Below, one piece after another: positions 1-10,101 of a DNA stretch of 64,000 nucleotides. The position numbers were made by a program, and so were the translations under genes. The notes beneath the pieces are model-generated. The model was not told the origin of the DNA and searched no databases. It saw only the letters and a program-made list of their open reading frames with translations. The DNA lies in the NCBI RefSeq assembly GCF_003550065.1, contig NZ_QXDC01000003.1:1-64000 (forward strand). The letters are read 5' to 3'. Each line of letters starts with the position of its first letter. Positions within the stretch are counted from its first letter, which is position 1. This stretch comes from Hephaestia caeni. Its GTDB lineage: Bacteria > Pseudomonadota > Alphaproteobacteria > Sphingomonadales > Sphingomonadaceae.

Positions 1-81
1 CGAACGGTCCGCCGACATCCCGCTGCACCCCGCACACAGCACCGCCAACCCACAAACCATCGCCACGCGACGCACGCACAT
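1..81 (-). CDS. N-terminus of a predicted lipoprotein, cut by the window edge
   Basis: Reading leftward from an ATG at 81-79, 27 codons stay open to the window edge. They encode a basic start (MCVRRVAMV), a hydrophobic stretch and a lipobox LCAGC, so this looks like a secreted lipoprotein signal peptide. The ATG lies 5 bases after the stop of the O-antigen ligase gene, and GAGGAG and AGGG stand just upstream, so translation is probably coupled to that gene. The polysaccharide context would suit an outer-membrane export lipoprotein, but no mature domain is visible, so the function is inference only. Confidence 0.55.
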   Translation of the reverse strand, partial: MCVRRVAMVCGLAVLCAGCSGMSADRS

Positions 82-86
82 CAACC

Positions 87-1466
87 CTATACTCCTCTAG
101 CAGATCGTATCGCTCGCGCATCCGAACCCAGCACCGTCCGCGACAACAGACCGCACAGCAGCCCAGCCACCACCCCAAGCGACATCGAGCGCATCGGATA
201 ATCAACCATCGAATGCAACACGAAAACCAACAACGAACCAACTACGAAAAGCGCCTGAACTCGTACATTTCTGTCATCATCTCGACGAACCGCCGTCGAA
301 ACACGATAGATTGCGAATATAACAGCGACGATGAATAGTAGCGCGCCAGCGATCCCCGTTTCGAGCAGATATTCGAGGTAATCGTTATGCGCCCGGTTGG
401 CGAAACTCGGCCGGACGAACTCAAGTCGTTCTGCTGAATCGAAGACCGGTCGAAATGTTCCCATTCCTGTTCCTGCCGGCCAGTGTAGCCCGATCGCATA
501 CCACGTATCCGCCCAGATTTCCGGACGCACGTCCTTCAGATCATCGAAGCGCGCCAACGTGCGCTCCACGCGTACATTATCATGTAGAACAACACCGGTG
601 ACACCCAACAACGACAGCGCGCCAACAGCGATGATCGCTATACGTCGGCCGGGTAGCCGCATCTGCCGGACCGCAATAGCGAGGCAGGTCGCCAGAGCGA
701 TCACGATCATCACGACGCCCGAACGCGACCCCGTGACCACCACCGCCAACCACAGCACGAAAACCACGATGATCGCCGCGATCCATGCCTGGCGCGATTT
801 CACAATTCGCCGGTTCGTTACCGCCCACGCGGCAAAAGCCATAGACGAAACGATCAGCAAATCGGCCTGCGCGTTACGAGACGCCTGAAAACCCGTCGCA
901 ACGCCATAATTCGTGGCACTGTAAAACCGAAGCCAATTGCCGTGGCCACTCGCCAGTTGGATCACCCCGACGACCACCGACAACAACGCAAGCGCGGCGA
1001 GCAGACCCAGCAGCCCCGACCGCTCGCGCACCGTCAATCGCGTCGTAAAATACAACATCGCCATCGGTGGAACGAGCGATAGCAACGAGGCAAGGGTCTT
1101 CGCCGGCGACACCGAGAGCGGCATCCACGCATTTTCGGCGCCCACCAGTGCCAGCGCTTGGCGCTCGGTCTCGCGCCCCGGAAGCTGATGCCATATCGCC
1201 GGCGGAAGCGGGACGAGTTGTAGCAACGGAATCGCAACAAACAGCGCTGCCAGAACGAGCAACGGCCAATCAGTTGCAGAGGGCGGGGAGGTGCGATCGC
1301 GGTTGCCGAGCCAGGCCCAGGCAACGATGGCAATGAGCGCCGCCACCTGCACGACGAGTTCGGCAACAGGCGCCGGCGACCCGCCGCCACCGAACAAGAT
1401 CGCAACGATCAGAAGAAAACCTGCGATCAGCCCACGGCTGCTGACGGATGTATGCCCGGTTCGCAT
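87..1466 (-). CDS. O-antigen ligase / Wzy-type polysaccharide polymerase family membrane protein
   Basis: A 459-residue integral membrane protein with about ten or more hydrophobic segments. The core has the Wzy_C pattern: a GSRSG turn followed by a membrane helix, then a long periplasmic loop containing AHNDYLEYLLETG, which matches the conserved H-N-x-Y-L-E motif of WaaL/Wzy ligases and polymerases. Family members join lipid-linked sugar chains to lipid A or polymerise repeat units at the periplasmic face of the inner membrane. The gene precedes a partial lipoprotein gene and lies in the same block as a glycosylphosphotransferase, so a role in exopolysaccharide or capsule polymerisation is likely. 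Ligase and polymerase cannot be told apart from sequence alone. Confidence 0.85.
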   Translation of the reverse strand: MRTGHTSVSSRGLIAGFLLIVAILFGGGGSPAPVAELVVQVAALIAIVAWAWLGNRDRTSPPSATDWPLLVLAALFVAIPLLQLVPLPPAIWHQLPGRETERQALALVGAENAWMPLSVSPAKTLASLLSLVPPMAMLYFTTRLTVRERSGLLGLLAALALLSVVVGVIQLASGHGNWLRFYSATNYGVATGFQASRNAQADLLIVSSMAFAAWAVTNRRIVKSRQAWIAAIIVVFVLWLAVVVTGSRSGVVMIVIALATCLAIAVRQMRLPGRRIAIIAVGALSLLGVTGVVLHDNVRVERTLARFDDLKDVRPEIWADTWYAIGLHWPAGTGMGTFRPVFDSAERLEFVRPSFANRAHNDYLEYLLETGIAGALLFIVAVIFAIYRVSTAVRRDDDRNVRVQALFVVGSLLVFVLHSMVDYPMRSMSLGVVAGLLCGLLSRTVLGSDARAIRSARGV

Positions 1467-1561
1467 TCAGCGGCGTTCTCTCGTGTCTGGGAACGCCTTG
1501 ATAGAGGCGATCCCGCCCCGCCGTCCAGTTAAGCGCGCGGCAGCGGCGGTCAGATCCCTGC

Positions 1562-1921
1562 TCACGCCCGTCGCCAAGTCCGCGTGAATCGCAGACACAC
1601 AAGAATGATGGTGGGAAGGAACATCGTGTTGGCCAGATCATGCAATGATGCGTGCAGCGTGTTTTCACCGCTATCGGGCGCGCTCAGATCCAGCATCTCG
1701 TTGACGATTTCCAGCGCGAGTACGGTCAACCACGGAAGCACACGATCCATGCGTTGCCGCCACAACACGGCCGCCGCCAACATGGCGAGGATGCTGACGT
1801 GAACATGCAAGGCATCAGGGCTGAGCCCGAGAACCTGGGACAACCAAATCTTTGCCTGGCTCCAGGATTGCGCAAGATCGACAAGATACCGGAAAAGCAT
1901 CGTAAGATATCGACTCCGCAC
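1562..1921 (-). CDS. Small hypothetical membrane protein in the polysaccharide block
   Basis: A 119-residue protein with two or three hydrophobic helices (around LHVHVSILAMLAAAVLW, VLPWLTVLALEIVNEML and MFLPTIILVCL). The short LEIVNEMLD segment recalls small VanZ-like or DUF membrane proteins, but I do not recognise a defined family. It lies between the O-antigen ligase gene (95 bases downstream) and cysQ (94 bases upstream), all on the minus strand. An internal Met at residue 8 could be the true start. The function is unknown; location suggests involvement in polysaccharide production. Confidence 0.6.
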   Translation of the reverse strand: MRSRYLTMLFRYLVDLAQSWSQAKIWLSQVLGLSPDALHVHVSILAMLAAAVLWRQRMDRVLPWLTVLALEIVNEMLDLSAPDSGENTLHASLHDLANTMFLPTIILVCLRFTRTWRRA

Positions 1922-2015
1922 ACGATGCCAGGGGCCGCTGAAACACAGCCCGGAAACCTCGCGCTACCGATCTAACGACAATTGGTCACGGCTTTTTTTG
2001 ACGGCCGCACCATAT

Positions 2016-2762
2016 CTACGGCCTATCAGCGACTACCTGTGCCTGGATTGCCGCCAGCACCCGTGTGGCCAACGCGGCGCGGCATATCACGATGTCGGGG
2101 AGCAGCGGATTCTCGCAATTGTAGACGAGCGGGCTTCCATCGAGGCGCGATGCGTGAAGCCCGGCGCCGAGCGCGACGGCGGCCGGCGCACAATTATCCC
2201 ATTCATATTGCCCGCCGGCATGCACGTAGATATCGGCGCGGCTGTCGACCACCGCCATCGCCTTGGCCCCTGCCGAGCCCATTGGCAACAGATCGGCACC
2301 GATCGCCTCCGCCACCTTGATCGCGATCTGGGGCGCGCGGGTGCGGCTAACGACCATGATCGGCCGCTCGCGCAATATGCCCAAGGACGCCACCGCATCA
2401 CTCACGAACACTTCACCGCGATCGGGAATCGCGACGGCGCCCAGCGACGGCCGTCCGTCGACCGCCAGGCCGACATGCACCGCCCAATCATCGCGGCGTT
2501 CGCCATATTCGCGGGTGCCGTCGAGGGGATCGATCACCCAGACGCGCGACATTGCACATCGCGAACGATCGTCTTTCGCTTCTTCGGAAAGCACTGCATC
2601 GTCGGGGCGCTCGCTCGCAAGCCGCGCGAGGATCAGCGCGTTGGCTTCGCGATCACCGCGCTGGCCGAGCGCCTTGCCATCCTCGATCCCTTCGTCGCGG
2701 ATCCGTCGCAGGAGATTTCCCGCCTCTGCTGCAAGCTCCCCTGCCAGTTCGGCGTCGGTCAT
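2016..2762 (-). CDS. cysQ: 3'(2'),5'-bisphosphate nucleotidase CysQ
   Basis: A 248-residue inositol-monophosphatase-fold enzyme. The metal-binding motifs are present: LSEEAKDD for the first Glu ligands and [12 protein letters not shown] for the D-P-L-D-G-T signature, with a later WDNCAPAAV matching the W-D-x-A/C-A motif. CysQ removes the 3' phosphate of PAP, the by-product of PAPS use, and can hydrolyse PAPS. It is the last gene of a cysD-cysNC-cysQ operon and overlaps the cysNC stop by 4 bases, so it is almost certainly cotranslated. The length fits the family, and the context makes a sugar phosphatase role less likely. Confidence 0.92.
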   Translation of the reverse strand: MTDAELAGELAAEAGNLLRRIRDEGIEDGKALGQRGDREANALILARLASERPDDAVLSEEAKDDRSRCAMSRVWVIDPLDGTREYGERRDDWAVHVGLAVDGRPSLGAVAIPDRGEVFVSDAVASLGILRERPIMVVSRTRAPQIAIKVAEAIGADLLPMGSAGAKAMAVVDSRADIYVHAGGQYEWDNCAPAAVALGAGLHASRLDGSPLVYNCENPLLPDIVICRAALATRVLAAIQAQVVADRP

Positions 2763-4684
2763 CGATCGTCATTCCCGAGGGCGAGCACGTGCTCGACAAT
2801 CCGTTCGGCGGCCTCTTCAGAACTGATCGCAGTGGTGTCGATGCGGATATCGGGCGCCTCGGGCGGCTCATAGGGGCTATCGATGCCCGTAAAATTCTTG
2901 AGTTCACCACTACGGGCTTTCTTGTAGAGACCCTTGACGTCGCGTGCCTCGGCGACGGCGAGCGGCGTATCGACGAAGATTTCAACGAACTCGCCATCGG
3001 GGATCATCGCGCGCACCATCTCGCGCTCGGCACGAAACGGCGAGATGAACGCGGTCAGCACGATCAGCCCCGCATCGGTCATCAGCTTGGCAACTTCGCC
3101 CACGCGACGGATATTCTCGATTCTGTCGGTGTCGGTGAAGCCCAGATCCTTGTTGAGCCCGTGACGCACGTTGTCGCCGTCGAGCAGGAAGCTGTGCTTG
3201 CCGAGCGCGTGCAGTCGCTTTTCGACCAGATTGGCGATCGTCGACTTGCCCGACCCCGACAGACCAGTGAACCACAACAAGCGCGGCCGCTGGCTTTTCT
3301 GCGCGGCGTGCGCCTCGCGGCTGATCTCGATCGCCTGCCAGTGGACGTTCTGCGACCGCCTGAGCGCGAAATTGATCAGCCCGGCCCCCACCGTCGCGTT
3401 GGTCACCTTGTCGATCAGGATGAACCCGCCCAGATCCCGATCATCGCCATAGCGCTCGAACACGATGCCGCGATCGGTGTAGACTTCCGCCACGCCGATA
3501 TCGTTCAATTCGAGCGTCTTCGCCGACAGCTCGGCCATCGTGTTGACGTCGATCGTGTATTTCGGCGGTTGCACGGTCGCGCTGACATTCTGGGTGCCGA
3601 GCTTGAGCCAATAGGCCCGCCCCGGCTGAAGCGCATCCTCGGCCATCCAGACGAGCGTGGCCTCGAACTGGTCGGCGACCTGCGGCGGCGCATCGGCCGC
3701 AACAAGCACGTCGCCGCGCGAGCAATCGATTTCGTCGGCAAGGCAGATCGTCACCGATTGCCCCGCGCCCGCCTCGTCGAGATCGCCATCCATCGTGACG
3801 ACACGCGACACCGACGACGTGCGGCCCGAGGGCACGACGCGAACGGGATCGCCCGGCCGCACCGATCCGGTGGCGATCAGCCCCGAAAAGCCCCGGAAAT
3901 CGAGATTGGGGCGGTTGACCCATTGGACGGGCATGCGAAACGGCCAGCCGCGATCGGCATCGGCATCGACCTCGACGCCCTCGAGATGCTCGATCAGCGT
4001 CGGGCCGGCATACCATGCCATCGCCCCGGAGCGCTGGGCGATATTGTCGCCGCGCAACCCCGATAACGGAATCGCCGTGAAATCCGCGATCCCGATGCTG
4101 CTCGCGAAAGCACGATAATCGGCGACGATCGCGTCGAACACACCCTGATCGTAATCGACCAGGTCCATCTTGTTCACGGCCAGCACGATATGGCGGATGC
4201 CGAGCAGGTGCGCGAGGAAGCTGTGCCGCCGCGTCTGCGTGAGCACGCCTTTGCGCGCGTCGATCAGGATTACGGCGAGGTCGGCGGTCGAAGCACCGGT
4301 GACCATGTTGCGCGTATATTGCTCGTGACCCGGCGTATCGGCGACGATGAACTTGCGCTTTTCCGTGGCGAAAAAGCGATAGGCGACGTCGATCGTGATC
4401 CCCTGCTCACGCTCGGCGGCGAGGCCGTCGACGAGCAATGCGAAATCGATCTCCTGCCCCTGCGTGCCGACGCGCTTCGAATCGCTTTCGAGCGCGGCGA
4501 GTTGATCCTCGAAAATCATTTTGGAATCGTAGAGCAAACGCCCGATCAGCGTCGATTTGCCGTCATCGACCGAACCGCAGGTCAGAAACCGCAGCATCGA
4601 CTTCGTCTGGTGGAGCGCGAGATAGGCGTCGATATCTTCCGCGATCAGCGCATCGGTCTGGTAAGCGGGTACGGCGGCGGTCAT
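2759..4684 (-). CDS. cysNC: Bifunctional sulfate adenylyltransferase subunit 1 / adenylylsulfate kinase (CysN-CysC fusion)
   Basis: A 641-residue fusion. Residues 1 to about 445 are the CysN GTPase: P-loop GSVDDGKST at 37-45, DTPGH at 116-120 and NKMD at 171-174, followed by EF-Tu-like beta-barrel domains. Residues about 460-641 are the APS kinase CysC with its own P-loop GLSGSGKST near 473. Together with CysD the protein makes APS from sulfate and ATP with GTP hydrolysis, then phosphorylates it to PAPS. It shares one base with cysD and four with cysQ, giving a compact operon. The fusion is common in proteobacteria and links activation directly to PAPS supply for assimilation or sulfation. 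Confidence 0.95.
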   Translation of the reverse strand: MTAAVPAYQTDALIAEDIDAYLALHQTKSMLRFLTCGSVDDGKSTLIGRLLYDSKMIFEDQLAALESDSKRVGTQGQEIDFALLVDGLAAEREQGITIDVAYRFFATEKRKFIVADTPGHEQYTRNMVTGASTADLAVILIDARKGVLTQTRRHSFLAHLLGIRHIVLAVNKMDLVDYDQGVFDAIVADYRAFASSIGIADFTAIPLSGLRGDNIAQRSGAMAWYAGPTLIEHLEGVEVDADADRGWPFRMPVQWVNRPNLDFRGFSGLIATGSVRPGDPVRVVPSGRTSSVSRVVTMDGDLDEAGAGQSVTICLADEIDCSRGDVLVAADAPPQVADQFEATLVWMAEDALQPGRAYWLKLGTQNVSATVQPPKYTIDVNTMAELSAKTLELNDIGVAEVYTDRGIVFERYGDDRDLGGFILIDKVTNATVGAGLINFALRRSQNVHWQAIEISREAHAAQKSQRPRLLWFTGLSGSGKSTIANLVEKRLHALGKHSFLLDGDNVRHGLNKDLGFTDTDRIENIRRVGEVAKLMTDAGLIVLTAFISPFRAEREMVRAMIPDGEFVEIFVDTPLAVAEARDVKGLYKKARSGELKNFTGIDSPYEPPEAPDIRIDTTAISSEEAAERIVEHVLALGNDDR

Positions 4685-5586
4685 CAGAAATAGCCCTCCC
4701 GCTTCTTCTTCTCCATCGACGCGGCGCTGTCATGGTCGATCGCGCGGCCCTGCCGCTCGGATGTCGTGGTCAACAGCATTTCCTGGATCACCTCGGACAA
4801 GGTCGCCGCCTCGCTCTCGACCGCCCCGGTCAGTGGGTAGCAACCGAGCGTGCGAAACCGGATCGAACGGGTCACCGGCGCTTCGTCGGGGGCAAGCCGG
4901 AAGCGCCCGTCATCGACCATCAGGATCAGCCCGTCGCGTTCCACCGTCGGGCGCGGCGCCGCGAAATAGAGCGGCACGATCTCGATCTGCTCGAGCTGGA
5001 TATATTGCCAGATGTCGAGTTCGGTCCAGTTCGACAGCGGAAAGACGCGGATGCTCTCGCCCTTCGCCTTGCGCGCATTATACAGCCGCCACAGTTCGGG
5101 ACGCTGGTTCTTGGGGTCCCAGCCGTGGCTGGTCGAACGGAACGAGAAGATGCGCTCCTTCGCGCGGGCTTTCTCCTCGTCGCGGCGCGCACCGCCGAAC
5201 GCCGCGTCGAAGCCGTGGAGCGTGAGCGCCTGCTTCAACCCTTCGGTCTTCCACATATCGGTGTGGCGACTGCCGTGATCGAACGGATTGATCCCCAGCG
5301 CCTTGGCTTCGGGGTTCTGATAGACGAGCAATTCCATTCCCGCGTCACGAGCGGCGCGATCGCGCAGTTCGTACATCGCCTGGAACTTCCACGTGGTGTC
5401 GACATGGAGCAGCGGGAACGGTGGCGGCGACGGAAAGAAGGCCTTGCGCGCCAGATGAAGCATCACCGCCGAATCCTTGCCGACCGAATAGAGCATCACC
5501 GGCTTGTCCGCCTCGGCAGCGACCTCGCGCATGATATGGATGCTTTCGGCCTCAAGCCCTTGAAGATGCGTCAGCGCCGTCTTCAC
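4684..5586 (-). CDS. cysD: Sulfate adenylyltransferase subunit 2 (CysD)
   Basis: A 300-residue PP-loop ATP-pyrophosphatase. The phosphate-binding motif reads YSVGKDSAV near residues 33-41, and the conserved blocks [15 protein letters not shown] and [11 protein letters not shown] segments of CysD follow. It forms the adenylyl-transferring half of ATP sulfurylase with CysN. It is the first gene of cysD-cysNC-cysQ. The 232-base gap to the divergent glycosylphosphotransferase gene must hold its promoter. I see no clear CysB-type site or riboswitch there. Confidence 0.95.
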   Translation of the reverse strand: MKTALTHLQGLEAESIHIMREVAAEADKPVMLYSVGKDSAVMLHLARKAFFPSPPPFPLLHVDTTWKFQAMYELRDRAARDAGMELLVYQNPEAKALGINPFDHGSRHTDMWKTEGLKQALTLHGFDAAFGGARRDEEKARAKERIFSFRSTSHGWDPKNQRPELWRLYNARKAKGESIRVFPLSNWTELDIWQYIQLEQIEIVPLYFAAPRPTVERDGLILMVDDGRFRLAPDEAPVTRSIRFRTLGCYPLTGAVESEAATLSEVIQEMLLTTTSERQGRAIDHDSAASMEKKKREGYF

Positions 5587-5824
5587 GGCAGGTGCATCCG
5601 GATAACGGTTCCGGGTAACGTGCCGGCAAGCCGGTTCGTCGCGTTTTGCATTTGAGTGCCTTTACTCCTGCGGCTGCTGACCACTGAGAAAATAGCATCC
5701 AATTCGCACACCACCAGAAGTCTGATCTTGGGCACGGTCATGCAGAAAGAGGTTGCGTGGGGGAATGGATGGTCGCTAAGCCGCTCATCGCTAGCGGATC
5801 ATATCACTCCCGCACAGGGTGGGC

Positions 5825-7219
5825 ATGAACCTCCAACTCTTCAATTCCGTTATCTCCTCTGTGACGCCGTCGAGCGCCAGGGGGCGACATCAACCCAAGC
5901 GCCTCCACGTGAGGTTATTTATCTATTTGATATTGCTTGATGTTGCGTGCATCCTGTCCGCCTATGGGCTCGCCCCACTCCTCAATGATATGCCCTATTC
6001 GAGCAATCGGCTTGAGGTAGTGATCGGGGCGTTGCTGCCCGTCTATATCTTCACCGCAGCCAATGCCGGGGCGTACTCATCCGAATTGATCCAGCACCGC
6101 TTCCGGTCTGCCAGGCTGGCGGTGCAGGCGATGGTGCTCGCGGTAGGATTTCTGCTGCTCGTTGCCTTCGCGCTCAAGGCGAGCGCGCACTTCTCCCGCC
6201 TTACATTTTCGGTAGGGGCGATGATGAGCGTGCTGTTGCTCGCCATCTCGCGCTATTGGTTCATGAGACATGCGACGCAGATCATCGGCGGCAATCCCTT
6301 CGGCGTCGTCCTGTTGGTCGACACTGACCGGCCGCTGCCACGCGGCGACTACACGGCACAGATATCAACCAAAGGGTATTTCGATCCCGATAGCGACGAT
6401 CCCGACATGTACGATCGGCTCGCACACGTGCTCGACGGCGCCAACCGCGTCGTCGTCGCCTGCGATCCCGGCCGCCGGTTGAGTTGGGCCAATGCGCTGC
6501 GCGGCGCCAACATCCAGGGGGAAATCGTCGCACCCGAACTCGATCAATTGATGCCGCTCGGCATTGGTCGGCAGGGCGGTCGCGCGACGGTAATCGTCTC
6601 GACGGGGCCGCTCGGCTTGTTCGACCGCGCAATCAAGCGCGCGTTCGATCTTGCGGTGGCGATAACGGTTTTGATCATACTCTCACCGCTGTTGTTGCTC
6701 GTCGCGATCGCGATCAAGTTCGACAGCCCGGGATCGCTGCTTTTCCGGCAGGTACGAATCGGCCGCGGAAACAAGATGTTCGAAATGCTCAAGTTCCGCA
6801 GCATGCGCGTCGACGGATGCGATGCGCTGGGCAACCAATCGACGATCCGTGGAGACAAGCGGATCACACGCGTGGGCGCCATAATCCGCAAAACCAGCAT
6901 TGATGAACTGCCGCAGCTTTTCAACGTGCTCAAGGGCGACATGAGCATCGTCGGCCCGCGGCCTCACGCGCTCGGGTCGCGCGCAGCGGACAAATTGTTC
7001 TGGGAAATCGACAGCCGCTATTGGCGCCGGCACGCTACCAAGCCGGGACTGACCGGGTTGGCGCAGATTCGCGGCTATCGCGGCGCAACCCACCATGAGG
7101 ACGACCTCGTCAACCGCCTTCACTCCGACTTGGAATACCTTGACCACTGGTCGATCTGGCGGGACATCAGGATCATCCTGCAAACCTTTCGGGTGCTGTT
7201 CCACCGTAACGCCTATTAG
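5825..7219 (+). CDS. Exopolysaccharide polyprenyl glycosylphosphotransferase (WbaP/ExoY/GumD type)
   Basis: About 464 residues. The N-terminal half has several membrane helices followed by a degenerate CoA-binding-like domain. The C-terminal bacterial sugar transferase domain starts near residue 265 and carries FRQVRIGRG, KFRSMR, IDELPQLFNVLKGDMS and VGPRPHA, all hallmarks of the family. The enzyme transfers a sugar-1-phosphate to undecaprenyl phosphate and starts repeat-unit assembly on the inner membrane. I prefer the ATG at 5825, which has AGGG six bases upstream, over the GTG two codons earlier. It is divergent from cysD and shares the polysaccharide theme with the O-antigen ligase gene. 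Confidence 0.9.
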   Translation: MNLQLFNSVISSVTPSSARGRHQPKRLHVRLFIYLILLDVACILSAYGLAPLLNDMPYSSNRLEVVIGALLPVYIFTAANAGAYSSELIQHRFRSARLAVQAMVLAVGFLLLVAFALKASAHFSRLTFSVGAMMSVLLLAISRYWFMRHATQIIGGNPFGVVLLVDTDRPLPRGDYTAQISTKGYFDPDSDDPDMYDRLAHVLDGANRVVVACDPGRRLSWANALRGANIQGEIVAPELDQLMPLGIGRQGGRATVIVSTGPLGLFDRAIKRAFDLAVAITVLIILSPLLLLVAIAIKFDSPGSLLFRQVRIGRGNKMFEMLKFRSMRVDGCDALGNQSTIRGDKRITRVGAIIRKTSIDELPQLFNVLKGDMSIVGPRPHALGSRAADKLFWEIDSRYWRRHATKPGLTGLAQIRGYRGATHHEDDLVNRLHSDLEYLDHWSIWRDIRIILQTFRVLFHRNAY

Positions 7220-7324
7220 TCGCACGTACATTCTCGGCCGCGACGTGCCGGGCCGACGAACCCTCTCGAAGGATGTTTCGAGATACCATCGGCTCCAATG
7301 GCATGAATCGCCCTTCTGACGAGC

Positions 7325-9961
7325 TCAGTTCGGCAATGCCTTGTCACCCGTCACACGAAAGCTGCCGCCGATACCCGGCGCGCCCGTATCCGGCTGGCCG
7401 CCCCCAATCCACAATTGGTAATTCCCCGCCGACGTCCGCATCACGCCCTTTGCATCGGCAAAGGCAAGATCGCGTGGGGCAAGCGTGAATTGCACTGTCT
7501 TCGCTTCGCCGGGCGCCAGATGCACACGCTCATAACCCTTCAACGAGCGGGTCGGAGTCCCCGCACGGCCCGGCGTCGCCAGATAGAGTTGCGCGACCTC
7601 GTCACCCGCTCTGGCGCCGGTGTTGCGCACCGTCACCCGTACCGTCTGTCCATCGCCCGCCACCACGCTGGCTGCATCGGGCTTAAGGTCCGAATAGGCG
7701 AACTGTGTGTAGCTCAGCCCGTGGCCGAACGCATATTCGGGCTTGCCGTCGAAATAGCGATAGGTGCGGTTCGCCATTGCATAATCGGTGAAAGGCGGAA
7801 GCTGGTCGGTCGAGGCGTAGAAGGTGACCGGCAGCCGCCCACTGGGATTGACGGTGCCGCGCAGCACCTCGGCGATCGCCTGCCCGCCTCGCTCTCCGGG
7901 ATACCAGGCTTCCAGGATCGCGCTCGCCTTCCTTCCGTTCTCGCCCAACGCCACCGCCGAGCCGCTCTGGAGGACGATCACCACCGGCTTGCCGGTCGCT
8001 TCGAGCGCGTCGAGCAAATCGCGCTGCGCCTGGGGCAAGGCGATGCTGGTGCGGTCGCCACCGTCGAACCCCGGCACCTCGAGTGGCATCTCCTCGCCCT
8101 CGAGCCAGGCGTTGAGCCCGACGAACGCAACGATCGTGTCGGCATCGGCAGCCGCCGCGATCGCCTGATCGCGCAACGCCGCGACGGGTGCCTGCCAGGT
8201 GAAGGTGATGTCGCCCGCGCGCGCCGACTGGTGCGCGAGTTCGAGCGTGAAGGCACGCGGGCGCGCATCATCGAAATGGACACGCATCGGTGCGCGCTTG
8301 GTTTCGCGCTCGTCGCACGAGGCGGAGAAGGCCTGGTCAGACGCGCCCTCGATGCGGATCGTATAGGTCTCGCTGCCGCCTGCATCGCAACCGCGCCGCG
8401 TTTCAAGCTGAAACAGATAGTCGCCCGCAGCGGGCACCGCGATCATTCCTGCCCAACGCACCGAGAAGGTCTTGCGATCGACGCCGGGCGCGGGGTCGAT
8501 CCCTGCCCAATTGGTGTCGATTTCCTTGACTGTGCGCGTCGCCACCACCGGCCCCGAGAAATCGGCGCTGTTGTAAAAATTTGCCGTCAATCCACCGGGA
8601 AAGGCGGTGCGCGGAACAGCGACCGGCAGTTCGGCGACGAACGGCGCACCCTGTGCATAGGCAACGCGATCGGCGCCGAAAACGGTTTCCATCGCGTCGA
8701 GCGGGCGCATCGGTGTCGTCGGGGTGCCGTTGTAATTGCCTTCAAGCGCGATCAGCGAGGTCGCGCTCGGCCCGATCACCGCGATCTTCGTATCGGTTTT
8801 GTCGAGCGGCAACAGGCCGTCGTTCTTGAGCAGCACGATCGATTCGCGTGCGGCACGCAGCGCGAGTTGCTGGTGCGCGGCCGAATGGTTCTCGCTGATC
8901 GGGATCGTCGAGAAGGGCACGCGTTCGGGCGGATCGAACATCCCGAGCCGGATACGCGCGGCGAACAGGCGTTCGAGCGCCACATCCATGTCGGCCTCGC
9001 TCAGATACCCCTCCTCCACCGCCTCAGGCAGATCGAGCATCTCGTCCTTGAAGTCGCACCCGGTATCGGTTCCCGCCTTGACCGCGAGCGCCGCGCCCTC
9101 GGCATTGGTCGCGGTGTTGTGATGTCCCGTCGTGATGTCGTCGATCGCGCCGCAATCCGACGTGACGAAGCCGGCAAATCCCCAATCCTTGCGCAGGATA
9201 TCCTGAAGCAGCCGCGAATTGGCGCACGCCGCGGTGCCGAACACGGCATTATAAGCGCACATCAGCGATTCCGCCTTGCCGTCGACGATCGTGCGGCGGA
9301 AGGCGGGAAGATAGGTCTCGGCTAGATCGCGTTCGGACGGATCGACGTTGAAGCCGTGCCGAAGCGGCTCCGGGCCTGAATGCACGGCATAATGCTTAGG
9401 GGTCGCGATCGCCTTCAGATAGTGCGGATCGTCGCCCTGGAGGCCGGTGATGAACTCGGTCGCGAGCGTTCCCGTCAGGTAAGGGTCCTCGCCCAATGTC
9501 TCCTGCCCACGGCCCCAGCGCGGATCGCGGAAAATGTTGATGTTGGGCGACCAGAAGGTCAGCCCGTAATAACGACCGTAATTCCGATCGCGCTGCGCCT
9601 GGTTGTATTTGGCACGGCCCTCGGTCGCGATCACCTGGCCCTCGGCGTAGAACAGGTCACGGTCGAAGGTTGCGGCCATGCCGATCGCCTGCGGGAAGAC
9701 CGTCGCCTCGCCGGCCCGCGCGACGCCGTGCAGCGCCTCGTTCCAGTAATCGTAGGGCAGAACGCCGAGCCGCTCGATCCCCGGCGCCTCGTTCTGCATC
9801 TGCGCGGCTTTCTCGGTGATCGTCATCCGGCGGACGAGATCGGCAGCACGCTGATCGACCGGCAGATCGGGGTTGCGGTACGCCTGCGCCGCCGCCGGCC
9901 CCGCCGCCAGCACCGCAAGCGCCAGTGCCGACGCACCGGCCAGCCGAGCCCTCAATCCCAT
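7325..9961 (-). CDS. Glycoside hydrolase family 3 with PA14 insert, probable beta-xylosidase
   Basis: An 878-residue exported enzyme. It has a clear signal peptide (hydrophobic run ending GPAAAQA), the GH3 N-terminal barrel with TSDCGAID near residue 269 supplying the Asp nucleophile, a PA14 domain at about 458-580 inside the C-terminal sandwich, and a terminal fibronectin-III-like domain. SDC rather than SDW at the nucleophile is typical of GH3 beta-xylosidases and arabinosidases. Two TAGCGCTA palindromes upstream agree with pentose control. The RBS AGGGGAGAGG precedes the ATG. It probably trims xylo-oligosaccharides in the periplasm after uptake by the neighbouring receptor. A beta-glucosidase activity remains possible. 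Confidence 0.9.
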   Translation of the reverse strand: MGLRARLAGASALALAVLAAGPAAAQAYRNPDLPVDQRAADLVRRMTITEKAAQMQNEAPGIERLGVLPYDYWNEALHGVARAGEATVFPQAIGMAATFDRDLFYAEGQVIATEGRAKYNQAQRDRNYGRYYGLTFWSPNINIFRDPRWGRGQETLGEDPYLTGTLATEFITGLQGDDPHYLKAIATPKHYAVHSGPEPLRHGFNVDPSERDLAETYLPAFRRTIVDGKAESLMCAYNAVFGTAACANSRLLQDILRKDWGFAGFVTSDCGAIDDITTGHHNTATNAEGAALAVKAGTDTGCDFKDEMLDLPEAVEEGYLSEADMDVALERLFAARIRLGMFDPPERVPFSTIPISENHSAAHQQLALRAARESIVLLKNDGLLPLDKTDTKIAVIGPSATSLIALEGNYNGTPTTPMRPLDAMETVFGADRVAYAQGAPFVAELPVAVPRTAFPGGLTANFYNSADFSGPVVATRTVKEIDTNWAGIDPAPGVDRKTFSVRWAGMIAVPAAGDYLFQLETRRGCDAGGSETYTIRIEGASDQAFSASCDERETKRAPMRVHFDDARPRAFTLELAHQSARAGDITFTWQAPVAALRDQAIAAAADADTIVAFVGLNAWLEGEEMPLEVPGFDGGDRTSIALPQAQRDLLDALEATGKPVVIVLQSGSAVALGENGRKASAILEAWYPGERGGQAIAEVLRGTVNPSGRLPVTFYASTDQLPPFTDYAMANRTYRYFDGKPEYAFGHGLSYTQFAYSDLKPDAASVVAGDGQTVRVTVRNTGARAGDEVAQLYLATPGRAGTPTRSLKGYERVHLAPGEAKTVQFTLAPRDLAFADAKGVMRTSAGNYQLWIGGGQPDTGAPGIGGSFRVTGDKALPN

Positions 9962-10022
9962 TACCCTCTCCCCTCACGGTTATTGACCGCAGTGTGGCCC
10001 GGGCTCGCTTAGGCTGTCAATG

Positions 10023-10030
10023 TAGCGCTA
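10023..10030. promoter_or_regulatory. LacI-family operator candidate, promoter-distal by order but nearer the GH3 start (copy 1)
   Basis: A perfect TAGCGCTA palindrome 62 bases upstream of the GH3 start codon, in the wider context ATG-TAGCGCTA-TCA. The core equals that of the xyl-box TGGTAGCGCTAACA described for XylR-type LacI regulators in Xanthomonas and related boxes in Caulobacter. No LacI-type gene is in the window. Confidence 0.6.
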
Positions 10031-10079
10031 TCATAATTGGCAGCGTCCAGTCATGAAAACCGCTTTGTTGCTTTTCCGG

Positions 10080-10087
10080 TAGCGCTA
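10080..10087. promoter_or_regulatory. LacI-family operator candidate (copy 2)
   Basis: The second TAGCGCTA palindrome in the same 140-base gap, 57 bases from copy 1, in the context CGG-TAGCGCTA-TGA. Two spaced copies of an 8-base palindrome in such a short gap make chance less likely and fit a looping repressor. Confidence 0.6.
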
Positions 10088-10101
10088 TGATCGACTGCCG
10101 A

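Noticed and set aside
5587..5818. Riboswitch or CysB-type site before cysD
   Set aside because: I looked for a conserved sulfur-related element and saw none that I could support.
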